This document shows, one piece after another, positions 52,801-60,413 of a stretch of 64,000 nt of DNA. The notes beneath the pieces were generated by a model. The model saw only the letters and a program-made list of their open reading frames with translations, made no database searches and had not been told where the DNA came from. The stretch comes from Micromonospora sp. CCTCC AA 2012012 (lineage in GTDB: Bacteria; Actinomycetota; Actinomycetes; Mycobacteriales; Micromonosporaceae). Each line of letters starts with the position of its first letter. The first letter of the stretch is position 1. Both the position numbers and the translations under genes were made by a program. The stretch spans positions 310,001 through 374,000 of the forward strand of contig NZ_CP159342.1 of assembly GCF_040499845.1 (NCBI RefSeq). The letters run 5' to 3'.

Positions 52801-55275
52801 CATGGATTCCCGTGGTGCCGGTGGCGCGGGTGCCGGTGTGACCGGCGGCGCGGAGACCGGCTCCGGAGCCGGCTCGGACATCGGCGCGACCGGCGGGGCG
52901 GAGACCTGCGCCGCCGGGGCCGGCACGACCGGCGGGGCCGGGATCGGGGTGGCCGGGGCCGGGGTGGCCGGCGGAGCCGACCCGGGCCGTGGCGGTGGGC
53001 CGACCTGGTCCGGACCGGCGGCGGGGACGGCCGGGGCCGACCGGACGACGGGCTGGTCGGCCGGCGGCCCGGAGACGGGCCGCCGTGGCGTGTCGGGTGC
53101 CGCCGGGCGGACCGTCGCGGCGGTGGGAGTCGACGGCGGGACCGGACGGGACGTCGGGACCTCGGTCGACTCGGGACCGCGTGCGTCCCCCGGGCTCCCG
53201 CCCGACGTGGCGGGGGGACCCGGAACGGAGGGTGCCTCCGGCGGGCCGGCGACCGGCCGTACGGCTGCGGGGCGCTGGTCCCGGTCGGTGCCGGCCGGGG
53301 GAGGGGGCGGCGAGCGGAACTCGACTCGCAGCCCGGCGGCGGGCGGTGCGGAGACCGGCGGCGGGACCGGCCCGGCGGCCCGGTCGCGGCTCCCGTCGGT
53401 GGGCGGGTACGCGGGCGCGCCCGAGGTGGGCGCGGTCGACCGCTCGTCCGGCCGGGTACGCGCGGCGGGCTCGACGGGTGGCCGCCGGTCGTCCTGCCGT
53501 GGCGGGACCGGGGCAGCCGCCCGGTGCGGCTGTTCCTCGGGCCGGACCCAGCCGTCCGGTCCGGTACGCGGGCGCCAGCCCTCGCCCGGGCCGCGTTCGC
53601 CCCGGTGGTCCTGCCACTGCTCGGGCCGGGCCCGACCGGTCGGCCGGTCCTCGGGCCGGGAAGCCGTCCGCTCCTCGGGCCGGGAAGCCGTCCGCTCGTC
53701 GGGCCGGGAAGCCGTCCGCTCGTCCGGGAGCCGTCGGCCGTCGTACCGGGCGGCGGCCGGGTCGGCCGGGTGCCCGGGCCGGTGTTCGGGGCGCACGCCT
53801 CGCCACTCGTCCCGACCGGGGACAGCGGGCGGCGCCGGGTGGCCGGGTCGCGCCTCGGGCGGGACGACCGGCCCGGCCGCCTGCCGGTACCGCTCGTCGG
53901 GCCCACGCCGCTCGTCGGACCGGGGGCGCTCGTCGCTGCGGTACCGCTCGTCGCCGCGCGGGCGGCCGTCGGTGCGGGAACCGTCGTCGGGACGCCGGCG
54001 CTCGTCGGGGTGGAAGGCCGCCTCGGTGCGGGCGCGCTGCTCGGTCGGCCGCGCGTCCGGGCGGGAGCGGGTCGGGTCGTCGTGGTGGCGGTCCGCCGGG
54101 CGATGACCGGGCGGGAGATCGCCGGGACGGGGCTCGTCGCGGTACCAGGGCCCTCGGGCCGGTTCCGGTTGGCGCGGGTCGGCCGGCCACCGCAGCCCGT
54201 CGGGCGTGGTGCCGGTGCCGCGGTGGGTCTCGGCCCGGGCCGCCGCGTCCCGACGCGGGTCGCGGGCCGGGTCGTGCCGAGGGTCGCGGGCCGGGTCGTG
54301 TCGAGGGTCGCGGGCCGGCTCGTGTCGGGGGCCGCGGGTGGGGTCGTGCCGGGGGTCCAGGTCGGCCGCCCGGCGCGGATCGGCGGCGCGGCGCGGGTCC
54401 GGCGTGCCGGGCCGGTGGGGCGGGGTGTCGCGGCGCGGGTCGTCGGCGGCGGGTCGCGAGGACCGGCCGTCGAACCCGGGGTCCCGGCGATCCGCCGGAC
54501 CGTCCGGCCGGCCGTCGGTCACCGGGCGGCTCCAGCGCCGCTCCGGCCAGGCGGCCGCGTCCGCACCGGCGGACGGGCGCGCGGCGGGGCGGTGCGGGAA
54601 CTCGTCGGGCTCCGCGAGCCAGCCGGGCTCGGCGGGGGAGGAGGGACGCTGCGGCACGCCGTCAGGCGCCCGCCGGCCCGCCTCGGGACGGGCCCGGTCG
54701 CGCTCGCCGTGCCAGCCCGCGCCGTTGCGCTCCACGGTCCACTCGGGGGCGCGCTGGCCGTACCGGCCGGGGTCGCGCTCCGCCGGGCCGCTCCAGCCGC
54801 GCCGGTCCCGGTCGGTGGGCGCCGACCGAACGGCGGCACCGTCGGCCGCCGGGCTGACCGGCCAGGTCGCCCGTGGATCCCCGCCCGCCGGGCTGACCGG
54901 GTACGTCCCGCGCGGGTCACCGCCCGCGGGGCTGACCGGGTACGTCCCGCGCGGGTCACCGCCCGCCGGGCTGACCGGGTACGTCCTGCGGGGGTCACCG
55001 CCCGCAGGGCTGACCGGGTACGTCCCGCGCGGGTCCCCGCCCGCCGGGCTGACCGGGTACGCGTCGTCCTCGCCGGCCGGGGCGGGGCTGACCGGGTGCA
55101 CCTCGGCGCGGCCCACGGCGGTGGCCCGCCCACGGGGCGGGGGCGGGGTCAGGTATTCGATGCCGATGTCGCCCGGGTAGCGCTGACCAGGGAACTGTGG
55201 ACGCCACTCGGTGGTGGGTTCCGCCGCCCAGGACGGCTCGGCCGGGTCACGCCAGCGGTCGTAGCCGCCGCTCAT
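49804..55275 (-). CDS. Giant proline-rich WG-repeat protein
   Basis: 1823 residues, no signal peptide or membrane span. About 1-1390 is low-complexity and rich in Pro, Arg and Ala. It includes six exact-period YPVSPAGGDPRGT-type units near the N-terminus, Arg/Asp/His-rich stretches (DPARDPRHDPARDPRH) and some twenty PVSAPPA units. About 1390-1575 is helical and TPR-like (SRARLLSLRAVASRILGDLDDAL, ALARARLAEVLRWRGEHAEAD). About 1590-1823 holds several WG repeats: WGYADADGNLVIPCEFAEVQPF, RWALLDASGAVLI, GWGAVDRTGQLVVPTRYHGF, RWGALDRRGEPLLDP. WG repeats form beta structures of uncertain role. AAGGG lies 7 nt before the ATG. Divergent from an ABC-2 exporter. Confidence 0.88.
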   Translation of the reverse strand: MSGGYDRWRDPAEPSWAAEPTTEWRPQFPGQRYPGDIGIEYLTPPPPRGRATAVGRAEVHPVSPAPAGEDDAYPVSPAGGDPRGTYPVSPAGGDPRRTYPVSPAGGDPRGTYPVSPAGGDPRGTYPVSPAGGDPRATWPVSPAADGAAVRSAPTDRDRRGWSGPAERDPGRYGQRAPEWTVERNGAGWHGERDRARPEAGRRAPDGVPQRPSSPAEPGWLAEPDEFPHRPAARPSAGADAAAWPERRWSRPVTDGRPDGPADRRDPGFDGRSSRPAADDPRRDTPPHRPGTPDPRRAADPRRAADLDPRHDPTRGPRHEPARDPRHDPARDPRHDPARDPRRDAAARAETHRGTGTTPDGLRWPADPRQPEPARGPWYRDEPRPGDLPPGHRPADRHHDDPTRSRPDARPTEQRARTEAAFHPDERRRPDDGSRTDGRPRGDERYRSDERPRSDERRGPDERYRQAAGPVVPPEARPGHPAPPAVPGRDEWRGVRPEHRPGHPADPAAARYDGRRLPDERTASRPDERTASRPEERTASRPEDRPTGRARPEQWQDHRGERGPGEGWRPRTGPDGWVRPEEQPHRAAAPVPPRQDDRRPPVEPAARTRPDERSTAPTSGAPAYPPTDGSRDRAAGPVPPPVSAPPAAGLRVEFRSPPPPPAGTDRDQRPAAVRPVAGPPEAPSVPGPPATSGGSPGDARGPESTEVPTSRPVPPSTPTAATVRPAAPDTPRRPVSGPPADQPVVRSAPAVPAAGPDQVGPPPRPGSAPPATPAPATPIPAPPVVPAPAAQVSAPPVAPMSEPAPEPVSAPPVTPAPAPPAPRESMAPVSAPPAPRESTTPVSAPPAPPESTTPVSAPPAPQMSGPAGAPVSAPPTPPVRAEGAGLSGTPAAPADGEPEPGTNRPAAAPASAGDDPAASRPTAERRADAAASGPSKTTGSDADGPITAADRPRAEAAAAWFRPNPPAPPVDEPAARQTAADEPAGQSTADGPASGRRDASVSAPPAYRPDLERLRAEAPPAYRPAPQAGTAAVAGPAPAPPAYRPVGRPPEQVAEVTQPHAGPVPPGASAPVSAPPATPVSAPPAAPVPGPAGPQPVRPVSAPPADTVPESELPPPPRPAAPSPSDRPVSAPPTPDASTHPVSAPPARPVSAPPAPDASAHPVSAPPTRPVSASAAPGTVASAWPVSAPPAPHASATPASPPTVRPVSAPPAPAASATPVSAPPARPLSTPPAPDASAHPVSAPPARPLSTPPALDASAHPVSAPPALPVPRPPAPAAPDTPAQPVPEPPAPAVADAATRPVSGPPAPAVAGAATRPVSAPPASEGTEPAGRPVAAPTQSPSRTADTDPTLDTAPAERQPDAAPSENDRGTTPEERSETLPENRRETPPTDPEQALAAFRWRLNPETLREEVTDPAELRSVRDGLTAKLGVALDNRSRARLLSLRAVASRILGDLDDALADGRLALTYAEATGELRRTALARARLAEVLRWRGEHAEADRLFAEANSPELPDRLRAVLHEHAGRSCYDQGRLIEACQHVELALDLRQGADAELAARAAVALDAVRQRATADGFGPRPRSRDELLGSGRPPAPTFDEEEDRWGYADADGNLVIPCEFAEVQPFREGMAWVRRPEASRWALLDASGAVLIAANNGYRAVGSFADGLAWVSMDGKGNWMAVDPTNIVKVPPGFEEVRPFTGGVAVVRRDGGWGAVDRTGQLVVPTRYHGFRTPLADGREVDGFTEEGLAVVELAGRRGVVDRAGRVLVEPAYPTLVIHPVAFLVGTAAGRWGALDRRGEPLLDPVHPGRAEVVTALDRLLTDATPVL
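54851..55057 (-). repeat. 39-bp tandem repeat encoding YPVSPAGGDPRGT
   Basis: On the + strand GGGCTGACCGGG-type starts occur at 54851, 54890, 54929, 54968, 55007 and 55046, exactly 39 bp apart. Each unit is in frame (13 codons), with only a few substitutions between units, so it is a recent expansion. Confidence 0.92.
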
Positions 55276-55438
55276 CTCCGGACCCTTTCGCCGCCCGCGC
55301 GGCGCGGCCCCGGGGCCGGCTCGCGTCGCTCGCTCACGGCGATGTCACCTCGTCGGAAAATTGTCGCGCTGGGCACCCGGGCGTGCCGGTAGAGTCGCCC
55401 GGTCCGGCACGTCATGGCTGCGCAAGGAGGGTAGCGGC

Positions 55439-56290
55439 GTGGGCTCGGTCACCGCCACTGTGGCACTGCGCACCGGCGCAAACGTTACCCCATGGTTTCG
55501 GACATTTGGCGCATTGGTCGCAGCCGGCTTCCGTCGGCACGCCACCTACCGGCAGGCGGCCCTGGCCGGGGCGGTGACGAACTCGGTCTTCGGGTTCCTG
55601 CACTGCTACGTCTTCCTCGCCGTGGCCGGCGCGGCCGGCACCGCCGCCGGCTACGACCGCGCCCAGCTCGCCACCTTCGTCTGGGCGGGCCAGGGGCTGC
55701 TCGCGGTGATCCTGCTCTGGGGCTGGACGGACCTGGCCGACCGCATCCGTACCGGCGAGGTCGCCAGCGACCTGCTCCGGCCGGTGCACCCGGTGACCAG
55801 CCACCTCGCCACCGACCTGGGCCGCGCCGGCTGGGCGGCGGTCGCCCGGCTGGTGCCGCCGGTGCTGGTCGGGCCGCTCTTCTTCGACGTCCACCTGCCC
55901 CGGCGCTGGGCCACCCTGCCGCTCTTCGTGCTCTCCGTGCTGGTCGCGATCGTGGTCTGCTTCGGCTGCCGGTTCCTGGTGAACGCCACGGCCTACTGGC
56001 TCCAGGACGTACGCGGGCCGATGATCCTCTGGACCCTCTGCTCCGGGGTGCTCGCCGGCCTCTACTTCCCGCTGGGCTTCCTGCCCGACTGGCTGGAGCT
56101 GCCGCTGCGCTACGCCACCCCGTTCCCGAGCCTCTTCCAGACCCCGCTCGACGTGCTGGTGGAGCGGCACAGCACCCCGGTCCAGGTCGGGCTGGTCGGC
56201 CTCCAGGTGGGGTGGGCGGTGCTGCTCGTCGCCGCCTGCCGGCTGGTGCAGCGCCGGGCGGAACGCCGGATGGTGGTGCAGGGTGGCTGA
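55439..56290 (+). CDS. ABC-2 type transporter permease (first subunit)
   Basis: 283 residues, six predicted spans, of the ABC2_membrane_6 type. FGALVAAGFRRHATYRQAALAGAVTNSVFGFL, WGWTDLADRIRTGEVASDLLRPVHPVTSHLATDLGRAG and VRGPMILWTLCSGVLAGLYFPLGFLPDWLELPLRYATPFPSLFQTPLDVLV are the usual blocks. GTG at 55439 follows AAGGAGG at an 8-nt spacing. It overlaps the second permease by 8 bp. Such three-gene sets export lipids or antibiotics in some bacteria; the substrate is unknown here. Confidence 0.9.
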   Translation: MGSVTATVALRTGANVTPWFRTFGALVAAGFRRHATYRQAALAGAVTNSVFGFLHCYVFLAVAGAAGTAAGYDRAQLATFVWAGQGLLAVILLWGWTDLADRIRTGEVASDLLRPVHPVTSHLATDLGRAGWAAVARLVPPVLVGPLFFDVHLPRRWATLPLFVLSVLVAIVVCFGCRFLVNATAYWLQDVRGPMILWTLCSGVLAGLYFPLGFLPDWLELPLRYATPFPSLFQTPLDVLVERHSTPVQVGLVGLQVGWAVLLVAACRLVQRRAERRMVVQGG

Positions 56291-57134
56291 CCGGGTGGCG
56301 CTCGCGGAGCCCGGGGCGGCGGCCGACCGGCGGCCGGGGGCGCTGGCCGCGTACCGGGCGCTGCTGGGGGCGCAGGCCCGGGCGCAGGCCAGCTACCGGG
56401 TGTCGTTCGTGGTGGACCTGGTCGGCAACGTCGGGGCCACCGTCTTCGACGTGGTGACCATCCTGGTGCTGTTCGGGGTGACCCGGGAACTCGGCGGCTT
56501 CACGCTGCGCGAGGCGCTGGTGATGGTGGGCCTCTCCGCCTTCGCGTTCGCCACCGCCGACCTGCTGGTCGGCAGCATCGAGCGGCTGCCCCGGTACGTC
56601 CGGACCGGTCTCTTCGACGCCGTGCTGGTCCGCCCGTTGGCGGCGCTGCCGCAGCTGCTGCTGATGGACCTGCCGGTCCGCAAGGTCTCCCGGGCGGCCT
56701 TCGGGCTGGTCGTGCTGCTGGTGGCGGTCACCTCGGCGGGCATCGACTGGACCCCGGGGCGGCTGGCGCTGCTGGTGGTCGCCCCGGCCGCCGGCGTGGT
56801 CTTCTTCGGCTCGGTCTTCGTGGCCACCGCCACGGTGTCGTTCTACTGGGTCGACTCCGGCGAGCTGGCGAACGCGGTCACCTACGGCGGGCGCGACTTC
56901 ACCTCGTACCCGATCACCGTCTACGGCGGCTGGTTCCGCGGCATCTTCGCGTACGGGCTGGGGTTCGCCTTCGTCAGCTACCACCCGGCGCTGGCGCTGC
57001 TCGGCCGGGCCGACCCGCTCGGCCTGCCGTCCTGGGTGGGTAGGGCCGCGCCGGGCGTCGCGCTGGTCGCCGCCACCCTCGCCGCCGCGGCCTGGCGCGT
57101 CGGCATCCGCCACTACCGGAGTACGGGGTCATGA
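56283..57134 (+). CDS. ABC-2 type transporter permease (second subunit)
   Basis: 283 residues, six predicted spans, paralogous to the first permease: YRALLGAQARAQASYRVSFVVDLVGNVGATVFDVVTIL, ERLPRYVRTGLFDAVLVRPLAALPQLL, SFYWVDSGELANAVTYGGRDFTSYPITVYGGWFRGIFAYGLGFAFVSYHPALALLG (read in blocks). It probably forms a heterodimeric channel with the first subunit. Its end overlaps the ATPase start (ATGA, 57131-57134). Confidence 0.9.
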   Translation: MADRVALAEPGAAADRRPGALAAYRALLGAQARAQASYRVSFVVDLVGNVGATVFDVVTILVLFGVTRELGGFTLREALVMVGLSAFAFATADLLVGSIERLPRYVRTGLFDAVLVRPLAALPQLLLMDLPVRKVSRAAFGLVVLLVAVTSAGIDWTPGRLALLVVAPAAGVVFFGSVFVATATVSFYWVDSGELANAVTYGGRDFTSYPITVYGGWFRGIFAYGLGFAFVSYHPALALLGRADPLGLPSWVGRAAPGVALVAATLAAAAWRVGIRHYRSTGS

Positions 57135-58096
57135 GCGTCATCGAGCTGAGCGGGCTGCGCAAGGAGTTCACGGTCCGGGTGAAGGCCGGGCGGCTGCGCC
57201 GCGAAAAGCGGACGGTCACCGCGGTCGACGGGATCGACCTGCGGGTGGAGCGCGGCGAGATGCTGGGCTACATCGGCCCGAACGGCGCCGGCAAGTCGAC
57301 CACCCTGAAGATGCTGACCGGGGTGCTGACGCCCTCGGCCGGCGAGGCCCGGGTCTGCGGGCTGCGGCCGGTGGCCGAGCGCACCCGGCTGGCGCTGCGC
57401 GTCGGGGTGGTCTTCGGCCAGCGCTCGCAGCTGTGGTGGGACCTGCCGTTGCGCGACTCGTTCGACCTGCTGCGGCACGTCTACCGGGTGCCGGCGGGGG
57501 AGCACGCGACCCGGCTGCGCCGCTGCCGGGGCCTGCTCGACCTGGACGAGTTCCTGGACACCCCGGTACGGCAGCTCTCGCTGGGCCAGCGGATGCGCGG
57601 CGAGCTGACCGCCGCCCTGCTGCACGGCCCCGAGGTGCTCTTCCTCGACGAGCCGACCATCGGGTTGGACGTGGTGAGCAGGCAGGCCGTCCGGGGTTTC
57701 CTGGCCGAGCTGGGCCGGGCCGGTGACACCACGCTGGTGCTGACCACCCATGACCTGGCCGACATCCAGCGGCTGTGCCGCCGTCTCGTGGTGATCGACC
57801 ACGGCCGGGTGGTGCACGACGGTTCGATCGCCGCCCTGCACAGCCGGTACGGCTCCCGCCGGCTGGTCGTCGCCGAACTGGACACCGTGCTGGCCGTGCC
57901 GCCGGTGCTGCCGGGCGCACCGCTTCAGCGGGTGGAGGCCGACGGACACCGGCTGGTCTTCGCGTTGGAGTCGGCGGGTGTCGCTGAGGTGGTCGCCGGG
58001 CTCGCCGGCCTGGCCACGCTCCGCGACATCTCGATCGTCGAGCCCGACATCGAGGACGTCGTCGCCCGCCTCTACCGCAGCCCGGCGCAGGTGTGA
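57131..58096 (+). CDS. ABC transporter ATP-binding protein
   Basis: 321 residues. Walker A is GYIGPNGAGKSTTLKML, the Q-loop is GVVFGQRSQLWWDLPLRDSF, the signature is RQLSLGQRMRGELTAAL, Walker B is EVLFLDEPTIGLDVVSRQAV and the switch His is in TLVLTTHDLADIQRL. The extended QRSQLWWDLP is typical of ATPases that pair with ABC2_membrane_6 permeases. A C-terminal 80-residue domain follows. It is the third gene of a tightly overlapping exporter operon and ends at a strong hairpin. Confidence 0.95.
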   Translation: MSVIELSGLRKEFTVRVKAGRLRREKRTVTAVDGIDLRVERGEMLGYIGPNGAGKSTTLKMLTGVLTPSAGEARVCGLRPVAERTRLALRVGVVFGQRSQLWWDLPLRDSFDLLRHVYRVPAGEHATRLRRCRGLLDLDEFLDTPVRQLSLGQRMRGELTAALLHGPEVLFLDEPTIGLDVVSRQAVRGFLAELGRAGDTTLVLTTHDLADIQRLCRRLVVIDHGRVVHDGSIAALHSRYGSRRLVVAELDTVLAVPPVLPGAPLQRVEADGHRLVFALESAGVAEVVAGLAGLATLRDISIVEPDIEDVVARLYRSPAQV

Positions 58097-58099
58097 CGA

Positions 58100-58140
58100 A
58101 GGGCCCCCTCCGCCACGCGTCCGGTGGCGGAGAGGGCCCT
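58100..58140. terminator. Bidirectional hairpin terminator
   Basis: AGGGCCC and CTCCGCCAC (58100-58116) pair with GTGGCGGAG and GGGCCCT (58124-58140), between the ABC operon and DUF3043. Confidence 0.85.
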
Positions 58141-58158
58141 GTCGACGGCCGGGCCGGG

Positions 58159-58767
58159 TCAGATCTTGTCGCCGATCTCCACCTGGGGTGCCGGGGCGCG
58201 CATCCGGCGGAAGGTGATCGACCGCATGATCGCGTACAGGTAGAGCGAGCCGAGCTTCTGGTCGCTGCGCGGGAACCGCTCCCGCACCAGCTTCTTGATC
58301 TTGCGGGAGATCAGCACCGAGTCGATCACCACGCCGAGCGCCAGCGCGCCCCACAGCAGGTTGGAGACCAGCCGGACGATCGGCGGCATGGCCTGGTTGG
58401 AACCGACCAGCACGATCAGCGCCCCACCGAAGAACCAGGTGCCGACCGTACGCCGGGAGTCGACCACGTTGCGGGCCAGCAGCCGCTCCGGGCCGCGGTC
58501 ACGCGGGCCACCCTCGCGACGGAACTCCGCCGCCGCCTCGGCGCGGGCGACCCGGCGCTGCTCCCGCGCCTCCTCCTTGGTCAGCGGCCCGGCCGGCGCG
58601 CCGGGACGTCGACCGGCGGTGGGCCGCTTCGGCGTGACCCGGCCCAGCTCCTTCTTGCTCGGGGTGTAGCCCCGGGGGCGGGCAGCGGCGGACCCCTCGT
58701 CGGTCGTCACCGTGGTGACGGAATCCTCGACGAGGTCGGCGGGCTTACGACGAAACAGCGACGGCAC
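58159..58767 (-). CDS. DUF3043 membrane protein
   Basis: A 202-residue conserved actinobacterial protein. PSLFRRKPADLVEDSVTTV and GYTPSKKELGRVTPKRPTAGRRPG mark the family. A charged helical stretch (LTKEEAREQRRVARAEAAAEF) and two membrane spans (VGTWFFGGALIVLVG and LLWGALALGVVIDSVLI) follow, with a basic tail. Role unknown. GTG at 58767 is chosen because TACCCT lies 7 nt upstream (leaderless). Confidence 0.92.
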   Translation of the reverse strand: MPSLFRRKPADLVEDSVTTVTTDEGSAAARPRGYTPSKKELGRVTPKRPTAGRRPGAPAGPLTKEEAREQRRVARAEAAAEFRREGGPRDRGPERLLARNVVDSRRTVGTWFFGGALIVLVGSNQAMPPIVRLVSNLLWGALALGVVIDSVLISRKIKKLVRERFPRSDQKLGSLYLYAIMRSITFRRMRAPAPQVEIGDKI

Positions 58768-58774
58768 GTGGTGC

Positions 58775-58780
58775 AGGGTA
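58775..58780 (-). promoter_or_regulatory. -10 of leaderless DUF3043 promoter
   Basis: TACCCT, 7 nt before GTG 58767. Confidence 0.55.
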
Positions 58781-58793
58781 GCCAAACGGTCGA

Positions 58794-58821
58794 GCCCGGT
58801 GCACATCGCGGTGCACCGGGC
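58794..58821 (-). terminator. Terminator hairpin after murA
   Basis: GCCCGGTGCAC (58794-58804) pairs with GTGCACCGGGC (58811-58821), just beyond the murA stop. Confidence 0.75.
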
Positions 58822-58842
58822 CCGGCTGCGGGTCGTGTGACG

Positions 58843-60255
58843 TTACGGACGCTCGACGTGCGCGCCCAGGTCGGCGAGCTTCGCCTCGAAGTCCTCGTAG
58901 CCCCGGTTGATCAGGTCGACGCCGTACACCCGGGAGGTGCCCTCGGCGGCGAGCGCCGCGATCAGGTGGCTGAACCCGGCGCGCAGGTCCGGGATGACCA
59001 GGTCGGCCGCGTGCAGCTTGCTCGGGCCGGCGATCACCGCGGAGTGCTTGAAGTTGCGCCGGCCGAAGCGGCACGGGGTGCCGCCGAGGCAGTCCCGGTA
59101 GACCTGGATGTTGGCGCCCATCGTGTTCAGCGCCTCGGTGTAGCCGAGCCGCTGCTCGTAGACCGTCTCGTGGACGATCGACAGGCCGCGGGCCTGGGTC
59201 AGCGCCACCACCAGGGGCTGCTGCCAGTCGGTCATGAAGCCGGGGTGCACGTCGGTCTCCAGCGCCACGGCGTTCAGCTCGCCGCCCGGGTGCCAGAACC
59301 GGATGCCGCCCTCCTGGCCCGGGTCGCCGAGCTTCGGCGGGCGGGCGTCGGTGACCTCGTACTCGCCGCCGACGGAGCGGAAGATGTTCAGGAACGTCAT
59401 CATGTCGGCCTGCTGCGCGCCGAGCACCTCGACGTGGCCGCGGGTGGCCAGCGCGGCCGCCGCCCAGCTGGCCGCCTCGATCCGGTCCGGGATCGGCCGG
59501 TGCGTGTAGCCGTGCAGCTTCTTCACGCCCTGGATCTCGATCACCCGGTCGGTGTGGACCTTGATGATCGCGCCCATCTTCTGCAGGATGCAGATCAGGT
59601 CGATGATCTCCGGCTCCACCGCCGCGTTGCGCAGCTCGGTGACGCCCTCGGCCATCACCGCGGTCAGCAGCACCTGCTCGGTCGCGCCCACGCTCGGGTA
59701 CGGCAGGGCGAACTTGGTGCCGTGCAGCCCGTTCGGCGCCGACAGGTGCAGCCCCTCCGGGGTCTTCTCCACGGTCGCGCCGAACTCGCGCAGCGCCTGG
59801 AGGTGGAAGTCGATCGGGCGCGGGCCGATGTGGCAGCCGCCCAGGTCGGGGATGAAGGCGTGGCCCAGCCGGTGCAGCAGCGGCCCGCAGAACAGGATCG
59901 GGATACGGCTGGAGCCGGCGTGCACGTTGATCTGGTCGGTGCTGGCGCTCTCGACGTTGGTGGGGTCGAAGACCAGCTCACCGTCCTCGCCGCCGTCGGT
60001 CACCTTGACCCCGTGCAGGCCGAGCAGCCCGCGGACCACCTCGACGTCGCGGATCTTCGGCACGTCGAACAGCCGGCTGGGGGAGTCGCCCAGCAGGGCG
60101 GCCACCATCGCCTTGGACACGAGGTTCTTCGCGCCGCGCACGCGGATCCGCCCTTCGAGCGGAGTTCCTCCGTGTACGACCAGGACGTCGTCGGTCAACG
60201 CAACCTCCAGCGCGTTGGTGCTGCCGTGTGAGTGAGTGGGGTCCACGATCTGCAT
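58843..60255 (-). CDS. murA: UDP-N-acetylglucosamine 1-carboxyvinyltransferase
   Basis: A 470-residue EPSP-synthase-fold enzyme that adds enolpyruvate to UDP-GlcNAc, the first committed step of peptidoglycan synthesis. The substrate loop is RVRGAKNLVSKAMVAALLGD. The active-site region is RIPILFCGPLLHRLGHAFIPDLGGCHIGPRPIDFHLQAL with the conserved Cys (fosfomycin target in relatives). GATEQVLLTAVMAEG, HRPIPDRIEAASWAAAALAT and FMTDWQQPLVVALTQARG are further signatures. The GAKN block differs from the common GAKNAALP, so it may be a second, divergent copy. ATG 60255 is the best start; no clear ribosome site. Confidence 0.93.
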   Translation of the reverse strand: MQIVDPTHSHGSTNALEVALTDDVLVVHGGTPLEGRIRVRGAKNLVSKAMVAALLGDSPSRLFDVPKIRDVEVVRGLLGLHGVKVTDGGEDGELVFDPTNVESASTDQINVHAGSSRIPILFCGPLLHRLGHAFIPDLGGCHIGPRPIDFHLQALREFGATVEKTPEGLHLSAPNGLHGTKFALPYPSVGATEQVLLTAVMAEGVTELRNAAVEPEIIDLICILQKMGAIIKVHTDRVIEIQGVKKLHGYTHRPIPDRIEAASWAAAALATRGHVEVLGAQQADMMTFLNIFRSVGGEYEVTDARPPKLGDPGQEGGIRFWHPGGELNAVALETDVHPGFMTDWQQPLVVALTQARGLSIVHETVYEQRLGYTEALNTMGANIQVYRDCLGGTPCRFGRRNFKHSAVIAGPSKLHAADLVIPDLRAGFSHLIAALAAEGTSRVYGVDLINRGYEDFEAKLADLGAHVERP

Positions 60256-60413
60256 CGCTACCCGGTACGCGGCCTGTCGAAAACGGCCCGCGGTTTGTCG
60301 TCGCCCCGGCAGCATAGCCCTCCGTGACGAAAATGGAATCGGTCACATCACCAGCGAGGGCACGAACCGGGGTGTCCGGCGCGTTTCCGTACCAGTGACG
60401 TGACCGTCCGTGA

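Noticed and set aside
54851..55057. Regular repeats that could suggest a CRISPR array
   Set aside because: The 39-bp units abut directly without unique spacers and are in frame within a protein.
49795..55392. 1865-codon open frame on the + strand opposite the WG-repeat gene
   Set aside because: It is an antisense shadow of very GC-rich, repeat-rich coding DNA. It gives a low-complexity Arg/Gly/Arg-Pro translation without domains, while the minus strand has WG and TPR-like domains and a ribosome site.
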